From contig NZ_JAUGQQ010000003.1 of NCBI RefSeq assembly GCF_030410135.1, positions 310,001-374,000 of the forward strand: a stretch of DNA of 64,000 nt, read 5' to 3'. The position numbers and the translations under genes were made by a program. Each line of letters opens with the position of its first letter. Position 1 is the stretch's first letter. This DNA comes from Aequorivita aurantiaca. GTDB lineage: Bacteria; Bacteroidota; Bacteroidia; Flavobacteriales; Flavobacteriaceae. Shown here in pieces: positions 26,738 through 34,780 of this stretch. Under the pieces are notes generated by a model. The model was not told where the DNA came from. It saw only the letters and a program-made list of their open reading frames with translations, and ran no database searches.

Positions 26738-27298
26738 TTATAATTCCTCTATTGGACTCCGTTTTATGGTTCGCAGTTTCTTAAAGTGGCTTGGAGTAAG
26801 CCCTGTAACTTTTTTAAATTGGTTGCTTAAATAAGCCACACTTGAATAGTTGAGTTGGAAGGCAATTTCGCTTAATGTTAGCTCATCATATACCAACAAC
26901 TCCTTTACTTTCTCAATTTTTTGAAGGATAAAATATTTCTCAATGGTAATACCTTCCACTTCGGAAAACAAGTTGCTTAACGCACTGTAGTTCTGATGAA
27001 GTTCTTGTGTTAAATACTCTGAAAGTGTAACCTGAAGGTTTCCGTTCTTGTTCTGTACCAAATCAACAATCCTATTTTTTACTTTTTCAATGATTTTGGT
27101 CTTTTTGTCGTCCAATAGGTCAAAACCAAGAGATTGAAGTTCTTGTTTCAGTTGTTCCTTAATAGTCGAAATGTCATTTTCTTGTAATTCGATTTCTCCC
27201 AATTCCACTTTTAAAGAATGAAGCCCCAACTTTTCGAGTGTTGATTTTACAACCATTTTACAGCGGTTGCATACCATATTTTTAATGTATATCTTCAT
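26738..27298 (-). CDS. AraC-family regulator with N-terminal HMA-like metal domain
   Basis: The 186-residue protein has an N-terminal ferredoxin-like segment with the metal motif NMVCNRCKMVV (residues 7-17) and a C-terminal AraC double helix-turn-helix (about 95-180) with FQLNYSSVAYLSNQFKKVTG. A metal sensor joined directly to an AraC DNA-binding domain is a recurring Bacteroidetes arrangement. It is immediately upstream of the metal-lipoprotein operon on the same strand, with a 300-base gap, and most likely controls it in response to copper or another thiophilic metal. Confidence 0.88.
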   Translation of the reverse strand: MKIYIKNMVCNRCKMVVKSTLEKLGLHSLKVELGEIELQENDISTIKEQLKQELQSLGFDLLDDKKTKIIEKVKNRIVDLVQNKNGNLQVTLSEYLTQELHQNYSALSNLFSEVEGITIEKYFILQKIEKVKELLVYDELTLSEIAFQLNYSSVAYLSNQFKKVTGLTPSHFKKLRTIKRSPIEEL

Positions 27299-27311
27299 TT
27301 GTTTTCAGTTT

Positions 27312-27457
27312 GCCTACAACGGTTTAGTTATTCCCGAAGACGTGAGTTTTATCACAGAAATTCAATGGAAGAACAAATTTTGAACCTTGCACGCATATGC
27401 CATCCAACCGCTCCCGCCCCGCAATTGGCAATACTTGTAAGAAGTAGGTGTTGTATG
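27312..27457. repeat. attC-like inverted element upstream of the AraC gene
   Basis: GCCTACAACGG at 27312 and AGGTGTTGTATG at 27446 are near-inverted copies that bound about 146 bases lacking any gene, just before the AraC gene. The ends resemble the RYYYAAC and GTTRRRY boxes of integron attC sites, with mismatches. Confidence 0.3.
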
Positions 27458-27472
27458 TCATTTCCTGCGGAT

Positions 27473-28042
27473 TCAATATTCTCCCACCTCAATCCATTCC
27501 TCAGAACTAACATCCTTAAGCCGAATTAAACTAAAATCTATAAAATCTTTGGTTGTATATTCCAAGCTATAGGTCAAAATATCCGGACTCGGTTCATAAG
27601 GGCGTGGGTTGTACGATTTAACATTAACTTTAATTAGATAGGAACCATCAGCTAATTTTTCTTTTACGGCTGGAAGTGTCCATAATTCAGTTCTATATAT
27701 AAATCTAGATTCCTCGGATACATAGCTATTTAATTTTGCCAAGAAAACATTGTCTTTTGGTAAAGCTTCAATTTCCCTTAACGTATCATTTTTTATAAGG
27801 AACATACTGTTCAATAGAAATCGTCCGTCCATTCGTGACCAAGCTATGACTTCTCCGGGAATATATTCGTATAAGTCCGGTTTTTCCTCTAAATGCGCTA
27901 TTGATTTCTGGAATTCTAACAATACTTTCTCAGTATAATTTTCAGGTTTGAACTTCTCCTGCAATTCCTCTAACGTATAGGGTTGTGCATAGGAAAAAGT
28001 CCAAATAAACATAAAGAGTAAGAAGGAAAATATTTTATTCAT
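27473..28042 (-). CDS. Exported protein of unknown function
   Basis: The 189-residue protein has a clear signal peptide (NKIFSFLLFMFIWTFSYAQ) and a mature domain rich in Glu, Tyr and Leu, ending in a beta-type pattern with DVSSEEWIEVGEY. I do not recognise the family. It is a lone minus-strand gene bounded on both sides by short inverted repeats, which is the layout of a gene cassette. Confidence 0.75.
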   Translation of the reverse strand: MNKIFSFLLFMFIWTFSYAQPYTLEELQEKFKPENYTEKVLLEFQKSIAHLEEKPDLYEYIPGEVIAWSRMDGRFLLNSMFLIKNDTLREIEALPKDNVFLAKLNSYVSEESRFIYRTELWTLPAVKEKLADGSYLIKVNVKSYNPRPYEPSPDILTYSLEYTTKDFIDFSLIRLKDVSSEEWIEVGEY

Positions 28043-28084
28043 TCCATTTTAGGATTTTAAATCGTTACCAGTTTTTTCAGTCCA

Positions 28085-28133
28085 TTTACCGTTAACGGCT
28101 AGCGCTTAGGGAAGTTGCTACCGTTGTTGTAAA
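28085..28133. repeat. Inverted repeat with unpaired base, attC-like
   Basis: The arm TTTACCGTTAACGGCTAGC pairs with GCTACCGTTGTTGTAAA: TAGC with GCTA, AACGG with CCGTT, and TTTAC with GTAAA, leaving one C extrahelical and a small internal loop. A folded arm with an unpaired base is a feature of integron attC sites. It lies between two unrelated minus-strand genes. Confidence 0.5.
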
Positions 28134-28182
28134 GCTACAAAAAGGTTCCACACATTCAAGCATCTGCAAACTCACGATGAGG

Positions 28183-28911
28183 TCATTCTGGGTTTTCAAA
28201 TTCCCATCGTTCCCCATTATCCCATTCCTTTCGAGAGTTACCATAATTAGGATAGCCGCCATTTTCCTTGAGCATCATTGCTAAATGAAGCAGATTATAA
28301 GTCATAAAAGTGGTATTTCTATTTGTAAAATCACTATCGAAACCAACGGGGATATCTAATTTTTCTCCTTTCCATTCTTTATCTCCATAACTTGGTCCCG
28401 GACCCACTTTTCCAATCCATCCGCAATCTGCTTGGGGTGGTATTGAATATCCTATGTGTTGAAGCGAGTACAATATTCCCATCGCACAATGTTTTATGCC
28501 ATCTTCATTACCGGTAACTATGCAGCCACCAACTTTACCATAAAAAATATATTGACCTCTATCATTCGTTAAACTGCTCAAAGCATAAAGTCTTTCAATT
28601 AGTTTTTGAGTTTCAGAAGATTTTTCGCCAAGCCAAATTGGTGTTCCAATTATCAGAATATCAGCATCCAAAACTCTTTTTGTTAATGCTGGCCATTCAT
28701 CATTATCCCATCCATATTCTTTCATATCAGGATAAACACCACTCGCTACTTGATGGTCGATTAATCTAATCTCATCGATCTTGACTTTTTCCTTAATCAT
28801 AATGGCTTTAGAAACGTCCATTAATGTTTGGGTGTGGCTTTCTTGCGGTGATTTTTTTAGCGTACAATTTATATAAATCACTTTTAAATCACTGTAATCT
28901 GATTTTTTCAT
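28183..28911 (-). CDS. Flavodoxin-like NAD(P)H-dependent oxidoreductase
   Basis: The 242-residue protein has a flavodoxin-like fold: first strand VIYINCTLKKSPQESHTQTL with the FMN phosphate-binding loop, then DADILIIGTPIWLGEKSS, the characteristic second flavin loop, and GGCIVTGNEDGIKH. It belongs with the NADPH-dependent FMN reductase group (flavodoxin family). Substrate unknown; such enzymes reduce quinones or aromatic nitro compounds. It is a single gene flanked by inverted repeats within the cassette-like stretch. Confidence 0.85.
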   Translation of the reverse strand: MKKSDYSDLKVIYINCTLKKSPQESHTQTLMDVSKAIMIKEKVKIDEIRLIDHQVASGVYPDMKEYGWDNDEWPALTKRVLDADILIIGTPIWLGEKSSETQKLIERLYALSSLTNDRGQYIFYGKVGGCIVTGNEDGIKHCAMGILYSLQHIGYSIPPQADCGWIGKVGPGPSYGDKEWKGEKLDIPVGFDSDFTNRNTTFMTYNLLHLAMMLKENGGYPNYGNSRKEWDNGERWEFENPE

Positions 28912-28939
28912 AGTTATAGTTTTTTTAAATCGGTTACTG

Positions 28940-29062
28940 TCTCGGCAATGAAAAGCAGCAGAAAAACAGGCGTAAACCTGTCCGCCTCAACTTTGATTTT
29001 TTTAAAATACAAAAACTTTCGATTTATGACAGTAGCAGCTATTTTTTATAGCCATTGTTGGC
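28940..29062. repeat. attC-like element between flavodoxin and acetyltransferase-like genes
   Basis: The element contains TCTCGGCAATGA at 28940 (repeated exactly at 29769), a small hairpin ACAGG-CGTAAA-CCTGT near 28980, and GCTATTTTTTATAGC next to CCATTGTTGGC at 29038-29062. The last part resembles the elements at 23.7 and 34.3 kb. Confidence 0.38.
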
Positions 29063-29074
29063 GGCAGTGTATTG

Positions 29075-29737
29075 CTATTCACTCATTAGTTTCTGAAATT
29101 GGTCGATAAACTGTCCAACGTGATAGCCGTCCATTAATGCGTGGTGTCCGTGAATGGAAATCGGCATTGACTTTCTTCCATTGGTTTCAGTCATTTTGCC
29201 AAACGAAATTTTTGGGCAACTGTCAGGATGTGAAAAACTCCTTGCGTGAGAAATGCTCGTAAAATCAATCCACGGAATTGCTGAAAAGTGTATAGATTCA
29301 ATAATGATTAAGTAACTTTCTGGAATGTCGGATTTGTTAGATGTCGAATAAACAAAATCAGTTGTTAAAATCCGCCTCAAGTCATCGGTTTTGATTTCTT
29401 TAGAAAAGTGGTCTAGAAATGCTTTGCCTTTATTAAAAGTAACGTAGTGTTTCCCTTTTGGGTCAAATTTGATCGGTTCGCAATGTTCAATTGGATATAA
29501 ATTCCGAATCAGATTTTTTTGTTTAACAACTATTTTTGCAATACTATCATTACAAGTTACTTCTCGAATTCTGTCTAGGAGTATTCCATAAGTTTTATAT
29601 TGCGATAATTCAAGAGGTACATTTAAACTTCTATTTTTGCTTTTGGGAAATCCATAATTCTTTATTACGGTTTCCTGCTTTCCACAATTTGTCAATAACA
29701 CTAGTATTATCAAATATTTTGCGAAGATTAAATTCAT
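29075..29737 (-). CDS. Lipoprotein with chloramphenicol-acetyltransferase-like C-terminus
   Basis: Start chosen at 29737 (MNLIFAKYLI), which gives a lipoprotein signal with lipobox LLTNC. The last 75 residues are unmistakably like type A chloramphenicol acetyltransferase: SAIPWIDFTSISHARSF, then PKISFGK and the active-site motif HGHHALMDGYHVGQF. The N-terminal half does not resemble that family; the usual WKRKEHF start is missing. The whole is about 220 residues, close to a normal enzyme length, but chimeric. It may be an exported acyltransferase, a trimming remnant or an inactive product; antibiotic resistance should not be assumed. Confidence 0.68.
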   Translation of the reverse strand: MNLIFAKYLIILVLLTNCGKQETVIKNYGFPKSKNRSLNVPLELSQYKTYGILLDRIREVTCNDSIAKIVVKQKNLIRNLYPIEHCEPIKFDPKGKHYVTFNKGKAFLDHFSKEIKTDDLRRILTTDFVYSTSNKSDIPESYLIIIESIHFSAIPWIDFTSISHARSFSHPDSCPKISFGKMTETNGRKSMPISIHGHHALMDGYHVGQFIDQFQKLMSE

Positions 29738-29768
29738 TCCGATATTTTGTTCAAATGCAAATACAACA

Positions 29769-29800
29769 TCTCGGCAATGAGGAGTTGCGTGTGTTAGCAC
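29769..29800. repeat. Repeat copy TCTCGGCAATGA with GTGTTAGCAC
   Basis: An exact 12-base copy of the sequence at 28940 stands upstream of the acetyltransferase-like gene, followed by GTTGCG and GTGTTAGCAC. Identical placement, just before the gene start, is seen for the flavodoxin gene. Confidence 0.35.
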
Positions 29801-29896
29801 TTAACTTTGCAAGTACACATTAAACTGAAAACCCACAGGATTTCCCCAGTAGGCTTAGACCAGCCATGACTTAAACACCGAGTTAAGCACCATTTT

Positions 29897-30586
29897 TTAT
29901 TCGTACACTATTTTTTCCAAGTCGCTTTTTTTTCCGCTATAAATGTTAAAAAAATCGATGGGCTCACTTGCTATTAATTTTACTGATTGGTCGTGATCAT
30001 GATTTAACCTATAAATTTTGCCCTTTTTATCGACTGCAATATAATTACCATCTTCCATATCCAAAATTGTGTAGTAAAGTTTTTCGTCTAATTCAATTTC
30101 AAATGTATATTCCAATTCCAGTAATTCCATTTGTTCTTTTGACAGAGATTTCAATGCTTTTTCTGCAATTTTGCGGTCTGGATTTTCCAATTTCAAATGC
30201 TCAAGCTTAATTTCGTTTCTCTGAATTTGGTTTAAGTCAAACGTTTTATGAAAATATTCCGGATTTTCGGTTTCAATTTGAGTCAGAGTATCATGTTGAT
30301 ATCTTAATTTAATTGGCTCATAATTTTCTGCTTTACGATTCCAAACTGAAATACCAGTCAGATTAAAATAAGTGTTGTGATTTCGATTAACTTCCTCAAT
30401 GCCTCTTGGGTCATAACCTCTTAATATAAAAATCGCATTTGGTTTTTGCATAAAATTAAAACCTACAAACCTGGAAATTCCGATCGATCGTTTCAATTCC
30501 GGCAATTCAGATATCAATAATTCGGCAATTTTAAGCTCAAATTTTTCAATGTGTTTCTGCTTTATCTTTCGATTGAAAATGTTCAT
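29897..30586 (-). CDS. Unrecognised cytoplasmic protein
   Basis: The 229-residue protein has no signal or membrane segment. It begins with a basic stretch (NRKIKQKHIEKF), followed by a mixed alpha/beta region with RSIGISRFVGFNF and IFILRGYDPRGIEEV, and ends with a beta-rich part including YYTILDMEDGNYIAVDKKGKIYRL, which recalls SMI1/KNR4-like immunity proteins only in general layout. No family is claimed. It is a lone cassette-type gene on the minus strand. Confidence 0.7.
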   Translation of the reverse strand: MNIFNRKIKQKHIEKFELKIAELLISELPELKRSIGISRFVGFNFMQKPNAIFILRGYDPRGIEEVNRNHNTYFNLTGISVWNRKAENYEPIKLRYQHDTLTQIETENPEYFHKTFDLNQIQRNEIKLEHLKLENPDRKIAEKALKSLSKEQMELLELEYTFEIELDEKLYYTILDMEDGNYIAVDKKGKIYRLNHDHDQSVKLIASEPIDFFNIYSGKKSDLEKIVYE

Positions 30587-30822
30587 TTCAAATTTTGACT
30601 AACGATTTTGTAAATGAGTTTGGCGTGTCCCGGCCCCGATCTCTCCAAATATAAACCATCTTTGGAAAATTCTACGGATTTTCCAAGAGAGAACTGACCG
30701 AGCCATAGCTTATATACATCTTAAGTTTGATTTTAATAAATCAGTTAACTTTAAGTTACTGGCCCAAAAGAGCGGAATTAGGGTATGAACAATGCCAGAA
30801 TTCCCATAAATAAATTATTAGA

Positions 30823-30872
30823 GAAAATGTTTGGTTTTTACTTCAGTTCTTTGTTTTGCTACGTTATTTTCT
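30823..30872. repeat. Direct repeat copy 1 flanking an IS110 remnant
   Basis: This 50-base segment, with the core TCAGTTCTTTG, is similar to 31244-31292; the shared pattern is GAAAATGT..TTAC..TCAGTTCTTTG..ACGTT. The rest of 30587-30973 holds no recognisable gene. Confidence 0.5.
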
Positions 30873-30973
30873 GTTTTAACTTAGCAGTAAATTTTTTGCT
30901 TTTTTGTTCAATATCCTTTAATAAAGCCTATAACTTCATTCGTTTCGGTTAAGAATTCCAATTAATTTTCTGA

Positions 30974-31162
30974 GTAGCCTGCAATGCCAGTAAGTGCAAC
31001 GAGGCATGCCGATCACTTAACAAGCTAATCGTAAACAAAGGGAAGAGTAAGAAGCTCGCACTCATAGCGATTGCAAATAAGCTTTTGAAACAGTGTTTTG
31101 CCATTGCAAAATCGATACTGCCCTATAATGCCGGATTTGTTTCGGTGCTTGCGGTAAAATAA
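30974..31162 (+). pseudogene. IS110-family transposase, C-terminal remnant
   Basis: A 62-codon open stretch without a start codon encodes the C-terminal end of an IS110-type transposase: CNEACRSLNKLIVNKGKSK, then KLALIAIANKLLKQCFAIAK and a short tail before a stop at 31160-31162. The pattern of a lone Cys-rich helix, VxKGKxKKLALIA and NKLLKQxFAI is typical of the family. The frame is closed by a stop just upstream, and no N-terminal DEDD domain is present in the window, so the element is dead. It marks past transposition in this stretch. Confidence 0.75.
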
Positions 31163-31176
31163 TTGGCTTCCAAACA

Positions 31177-31214
31177 AAAAAATAGCTTACAGATCTATTT
31201 TATAATCTGTAAGC
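31177..31214 (-). terminator. Rho-independent terminator after DUF1254 genes
   Basis: On the minus strand, a perfect ten-base stem (GCTTACAGAT against ATCTGTAAGC) with a ten-base loop is followed by TATTTTTTTG. It lies 76 bases downstream of the second DUF1254 gene and should end that operon. Confidence 0.9.
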
Positions 31215-31243
31215 CTAAAATAAAACTGTCAAAAATTAATGAA

Positions 31244-31292
31244 GAAATGTGTTGTTATTTACCTCAGTTCTTTGATTGGTAACGTTTTTTTA
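31244..31292. repeat. Direct repeat copy 2, overlapping the DUF1254 gene end
   Basis: This segment resembles 30823-30872 and includes the stop codon of the DUF1254 gene at 31290. The two copies bracket the IS110 remnant and the terminator. Confidence 0.5.
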
Positions 31293-32726
31293 TTGTATTA
31301 CTTTTTCGATATAGGGTGGTTTCCATGTGCCATCCATAGCTGATTCTTTTGGTCCATAAATACGAAGACATAAATAAAATGGCTCTTTTGGTGCAGGCAA
31401 CCAATTTGCAACTTTATCAACTCTAGGTTTCTCATTTTGAATGTAAACCGTAAAACCTCCATCCTTATCGTAAATCAATCCTTCTGATGTTGAATTGATA
31501 AGGTAACGGTCTAATTCATTTTGTACTAAATACCCTCCCACACCATCTGCTTTTTTGTTATATAAAGTTATTGACCAAAAATATTTTGCAGGAGGAATTT
31601 CATCTTTCTTAAAATGAATCTGGTATTTGTTTTCTCCGTTTAATACTTCACCATTCTTGTCTACATACCCCATTGGGTAGAACGCTTCAATTTTATCATT
31701 GGCATAAATACCAACCATAGCCGCTGCAGCTCTCAATACATGATCACCTTTATAAAATGACCTTGATCCAAAGGCATCCATCATGTTCCATCCGTTAATT
31801 TGTTCTGCAATATTTCCCGCTTTTGCTTTAATCTCTGCTGTTCCTTCTTGTACACCTGCTTTTATAGCGGCTAATACTTCAGGGCTATATTCAGAAGCAT
31901 CAAACTTTTTACCCGGAGCAATACCTATTTTCTCAAATTCCTTTAATTGCGCTTTGTCTTCATCGTTAAACGGAGTTACAAGTGCTAAAAGAAAATTATA
32001 ATAATCGATGAAATTTTCATTGGTTAAGTCTACAGGATTCAATTTTATCCAATCCAATTTGGGTGCCTTTTCCGGAGTGTCTTTACCTAAAAATGTGCTT
32101 AACGGGGTTGCCTTTAGTTTCTTTTGAACAGCAATAACATTTGGTAAATCAGACTTACCTAACAATTGTGTTCTCCCAATAGTGGTTACCAATTCACTTT
32201 CACTTTTAAATACCTTCTTGAATTTGCCTTCAGGAATGTCGCCTTTCCAATTTGGTCCAACAAACAAATAATCACCTGCTTCTGTTCCAGTAGCACGTGT
32301 CCCAATAAACGCAAAGTTATGAGTGAATAAATCTATAAACTGAATAACATAATAGCGATCCTTTATTTCAGGCACAGAAATAACCATAGGTTCTGCACGT
32401 AAATCCATTGCCGTTAATGAGTATGGCGTATCGGCATTCATGGTTACTACGTCTGTACGTGTATAATCTGCAGGACTCGTATCGTGCGTAAACGAATTAA
32501 AATCCCCACGATATCCGGGACTAGATTCATCGACCATTGTGAAATACATTGCTTGATAGCCCATTATCATTGGATAAGCGAAAATATAAGCATCTTTCGC
32601 TATAGATTGGGCTTCACTAGGGGTAAGTGTAGATGCAGAAGCTTCTGCGCCATCTTTCCGATTTTCATTTTTGCAGCCTACTATTACAAGTAAACTGAAA
32701 AATAATAGGAGTGTTTGTTTAGTCAT
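31290..32726 (-). CDS. DUF1254/DUF1214 lipoprotein
   Basis: The 478-residue protein has a lipoprotein signal (LLLFFSLLVIVGC) and then the DUF1254 domain (about 40-190), with AKDAYIFAYPMIMGYQAMY and the conserved NADTPYSLTAMDLRAEP segment. The DUF1214 domain (about 330-460) contains YFWSITLYN and the closing LPAPKEPFYLCLRIYGP. The family is widespread, exported and without a firmly established enzyme activity. It starts nine bases after the stop of a paralogous gene, and a strong terminator follows, so the two form a duplicated operon. Confidence 0.9.
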   Translation of the reverse strand: MTKQTLLLFFSLLVIVGCKNENRKDGAEASASTLTPSEAQSIAKDAYIFAYPMIMGYQAMYFTMVDESSPGYRGDFNSFTHDTSPADYTRTDVVTMNADTPYSLTAMDLRAEPMVISVPEIKDRYYVIQFIDLFTHNFAFIGTRATGTEAGDYLFVGPNWKGDIPEGKFKKVFKSESELVTTIGRTQLLGKSDLPNVIAVQKKLKATPLSTFLGKDTPEKAPKLDWIKLNPVDLTNENFIDYYNFLLALVTPFNDEDKAQLKEFEKIGIAPGKKFDASEYSPEVLAAIKAGVQEGTAEIKAKAGNIAEQINGWNMMDAFGSRSFYKGDHVLRAAAAMVGIYANDKIEAFYPMGYVDKNGEVLNGENKYQIHFKKDEIPPAKYFWSITLYNKKADGVGGYLVQNELDRYLINSTSEGLIYDKDGGFTVYIQNEKPRVDKVANWLPAPKEPFYLCLRIYGPKESAMDGTWKPPYIEKVIQ

Positions 32727-32735
32727 ATGGTTAGT

Positions 32736-34166
32736 TTATTTAGTTTGTTTTTCCATTTTTGGAGTTATCCATGTTCCATCCAAAACTTCATTTTTTGGTC
32801 CATATAAACGCAATACGGTATAAAAAGGCCCATCTGGAGCCGGTAGCCAATTTGATTCTAATAATTTCCCTGGAGAATTTTTCTGGACATAAATTGTTAA
32901 AGAGCCGTTTTCATTTTTCACAAAACCATCCTTCATATTGGAGTTCACCAAATATCTGTTTATATCATTTTCTACTAATAACTGTGTTTTTCCATCATAC
33001 ATGGTCAATGACCAAAATGCCTTAACAGGGGGCAAACTATTTGCTTTAAACGTAAGTGTATAATTATTTTTTGAGGCATCCATGGGGTTACCATCTGCAT
33101 CTACTAAAAAAGTAGGATACGTTGCTTCTAATGCGGAGTTTCCATATATACCAAGATGTGCGGCTACAGCTCTAATTAAATAAATGTTTTCTAGATTGTA
33201 ATTGTCTTTAGCACTTTGCTCTAAAAATTTTCTTGATCCAAATATTTTAGAACTTGCCAGAGGGTCTTTATTAGTTTCAGCGATAAATGCTTCCATACTG
33301 GAGAAACCATCCTTTACCCCTTGTTTAATAGCTTCTTGAATCTCTGGGCTAAAACTAGCAAAATCATAACCTTCAGGAGTGCTAATGCCTAATTTCTTGA
33401 ATCGTTTAAGTAACTCTATTTCTGAAGCATCAGGAGTTTTTATTAATTTAAGCACAGCATCAAGATAAGTAAATGATGCTTCGGTAAATTGCGACCCTTC
33501 TACCCATTCAGGAAATGCATCTGTATTGGTAGAAATTTTAGGCGCTTCCCCCAAATATTCACTTAAAGTTTCTAATTGGTAGCTATTTTGAACGGACTTC
33601 ACATTTTCCAAATCGTTAGCATCCATTAATTGAGTGCGCACAATGGTAAAAAATATTCCAGTTTCTGTTCGGATAACTTCCGAAATACCTTCAGGAACAT
33701 CGCCCTCCCAATCCTTCAATGCGATTAAATACTTACCTGCTTTACTTCCTGTAGTAAGCGAACCTACATAAGCAAAATTGTGTGTATATAAATCAATAAA
33801 CTGGAAACTATAATACCTGTTAGGGTCAATTTCAGGAACAGTAACAACTACAGGTTCGGTTCTTACGTCATTCCAAAACATACAATAGGGCGTGTCAGAG
33901 TTCACAGTAACAATAGCCTTATCGTTTGGAGTGTATAGTCTAGCCTCGCACGACTTTTTGTTAATCTCACCTTTATAATCACCTGAATTTTCATTAATGG
34001 TATTAGCATAAAATGTTTTGTAATTCAGTACCAGAGGTAGGCCATAGACATAGGCTTCTTTAGCGATTTCTCTAGCTTCTTCTTTTGATAAACTTTTCTC
34101 TGACTGAGTATACCCACTCGTAAAAACGAACGATGCTATAATCATAAATTTTAATTGTAGTTTCAT
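32736..34166 (-). CDS. DUF1254/DUF1214 exported protein, paralogue of the next gene
   Basis: The 476-residue protein has a conventional signal peptide (residues about 1-20, ending SGYTQS) instead of a lipobox, so it should be soluble in the periplasm. It repeats the DUF1254 part (AKEAYVYGLPLVLNYKTFY, NSDTPYCMFWNDVRTEP) and DUF1214 part (FWSLTMYDGKTQLLVEND, LPAPDGPFYTVLRLYGP). It is the first gene of the pair. One anchored and one soluble copy suggest a division of roles. Between its start and 34354 only an attC-like element is seen. Confidence 0.9.
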   Translation of the reverse strand: MKLQLKFMIIASFVFTSGYTQSEKSLSKEEAREIAKEAYVYGLPLVLNYKTFYANTINENSGDYKGEINKKSCEARLYTPNDKAIVTVNSDTPYCMFWNDVRTEPVVVTVPEIDPNRYYSFQFIDLYTHNFAYVGSLTTGSKAGKYLIALKDWEGDVPEGISEVIRTETGIFFTIVRTQLMDANDLENVKSVQNSYQLETLSEYLGEAPKISTNTDAFPEWVEGSQFTEASFTYLDAVLKLIKTPDASEIELLKRFKKLGISTPEGYDFASFSPEIQEAIKQGVKDGFSSMEAFIAETNKDPLASSKIFGSRKFLEQSAKDNYNLENIYLIRAVAAHLGIYGNSALEATYPTFLVDADGNPMDASKNNYTLTFKANSLPPVKAFWSLTMYDGKTQLLVENDINRYLVNSNMKDGFVKNENGSLTIYVQKNSPGKLLESNWLPAPDGPFYTVLRLYGPKNEVLDGTWITPKMEKQTK

Positions 34167-34201
34167 ATTATTACGTAATTTTTAGTGAGATTTTAAATGT
34201 T

Positions 34202-34337
34202 GCCTAACGTTTAGGGCTTTCAAAAGTGGCTGTAAATTAGTTACTTACTAAAGTAAATATAGACTAATTTTCGACTCCTCGAAGTTTTTTCTTTTTAAAA
34301 ATTAAGCCCAAGCCATTTTATAAATCCATTGTTAGCC
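34202..34337. repeat. attC-like site with RYYYAAC and GTTRRRY-type ends
   Basis: The left end GCCTAAC matches the integron R'' box RYYYAAC exactly, and the right end GTTAGCC matches GTTRRRY at six of seven positions. Inside, TTAGGGCTTT near 34211 can pair with TTAAGCCCAA near 34302. The length of about 136 bases is in the range of long attC sites such as those of Vibrio. No integrase gene is in the window. Confidence 0.5.
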
Positions 34338-34465
34338 ATTTCTACTTTCTTCAATTGATTTGTCTTTCAATAATGCTTGAATTCATTTTCAGATTTGTTC
34401 TAACATGCTTTTCAGTTTGTTCGTTCCAAGTTTCTCTCAATTTTAATGGTGAAAATGTTCGTCTT

Positions 34466-34780
34466 AATAGTCTAAATATCGTGATTGATAGTCAGAACAT
34501 CTATTTTAATAGTCAGAACATCATTATTAATAGTCAGATCATCATTATTAATAGTCAGATCATCATTATTAATAGTCAGAACATCATTATTAATAGTCAG
34601 AAAATCATTATTAATAGTCAGAACATCATTATTAATAGTCAGAACATCGTTTTTAATAGTCAGAACATCTATTTTAATAGTCAGAACATCATTATTAATA
34701 GTCAGAATATCATTATTAATAGTCAGAACACCATTTTTAATAGTCAGAATATCATTTTAAATAGTCAGAACATCATTTTA
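34466..34780. repeat. 21-base tandem array, 15 units
   Basis: Fourteen close copies of AATAGTCAGAACATCATTATT, plus one degenerate copy at the left end, run without spacers. The first nine bases (AATAGTCAG) are almost invariant, while the last twelve vary. Because 21 is a multiple of three, two plus frames stay open as heptads (NSQNIII or IVRTSLL) and one minus frame as NNDVLTI, with a stop in the two right-most units. A plus-strand frame from 34355 to 34873 spans the array and ends in a hydrophobic stretch, but I do not call it a gene. Confidence 0.95.

Noticed and set aside
29075-29737. Functional chloramphenicol resistance gene
   Set aside because: The N-terminal half of the enzyme family is missing and an export signal is present, so resistance cannot be inferred.
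34466-34780. Possible CRISPR array
   Set aside because: The units are contiguous 21-base repeats with no spacers, and no cas genes are in the window.
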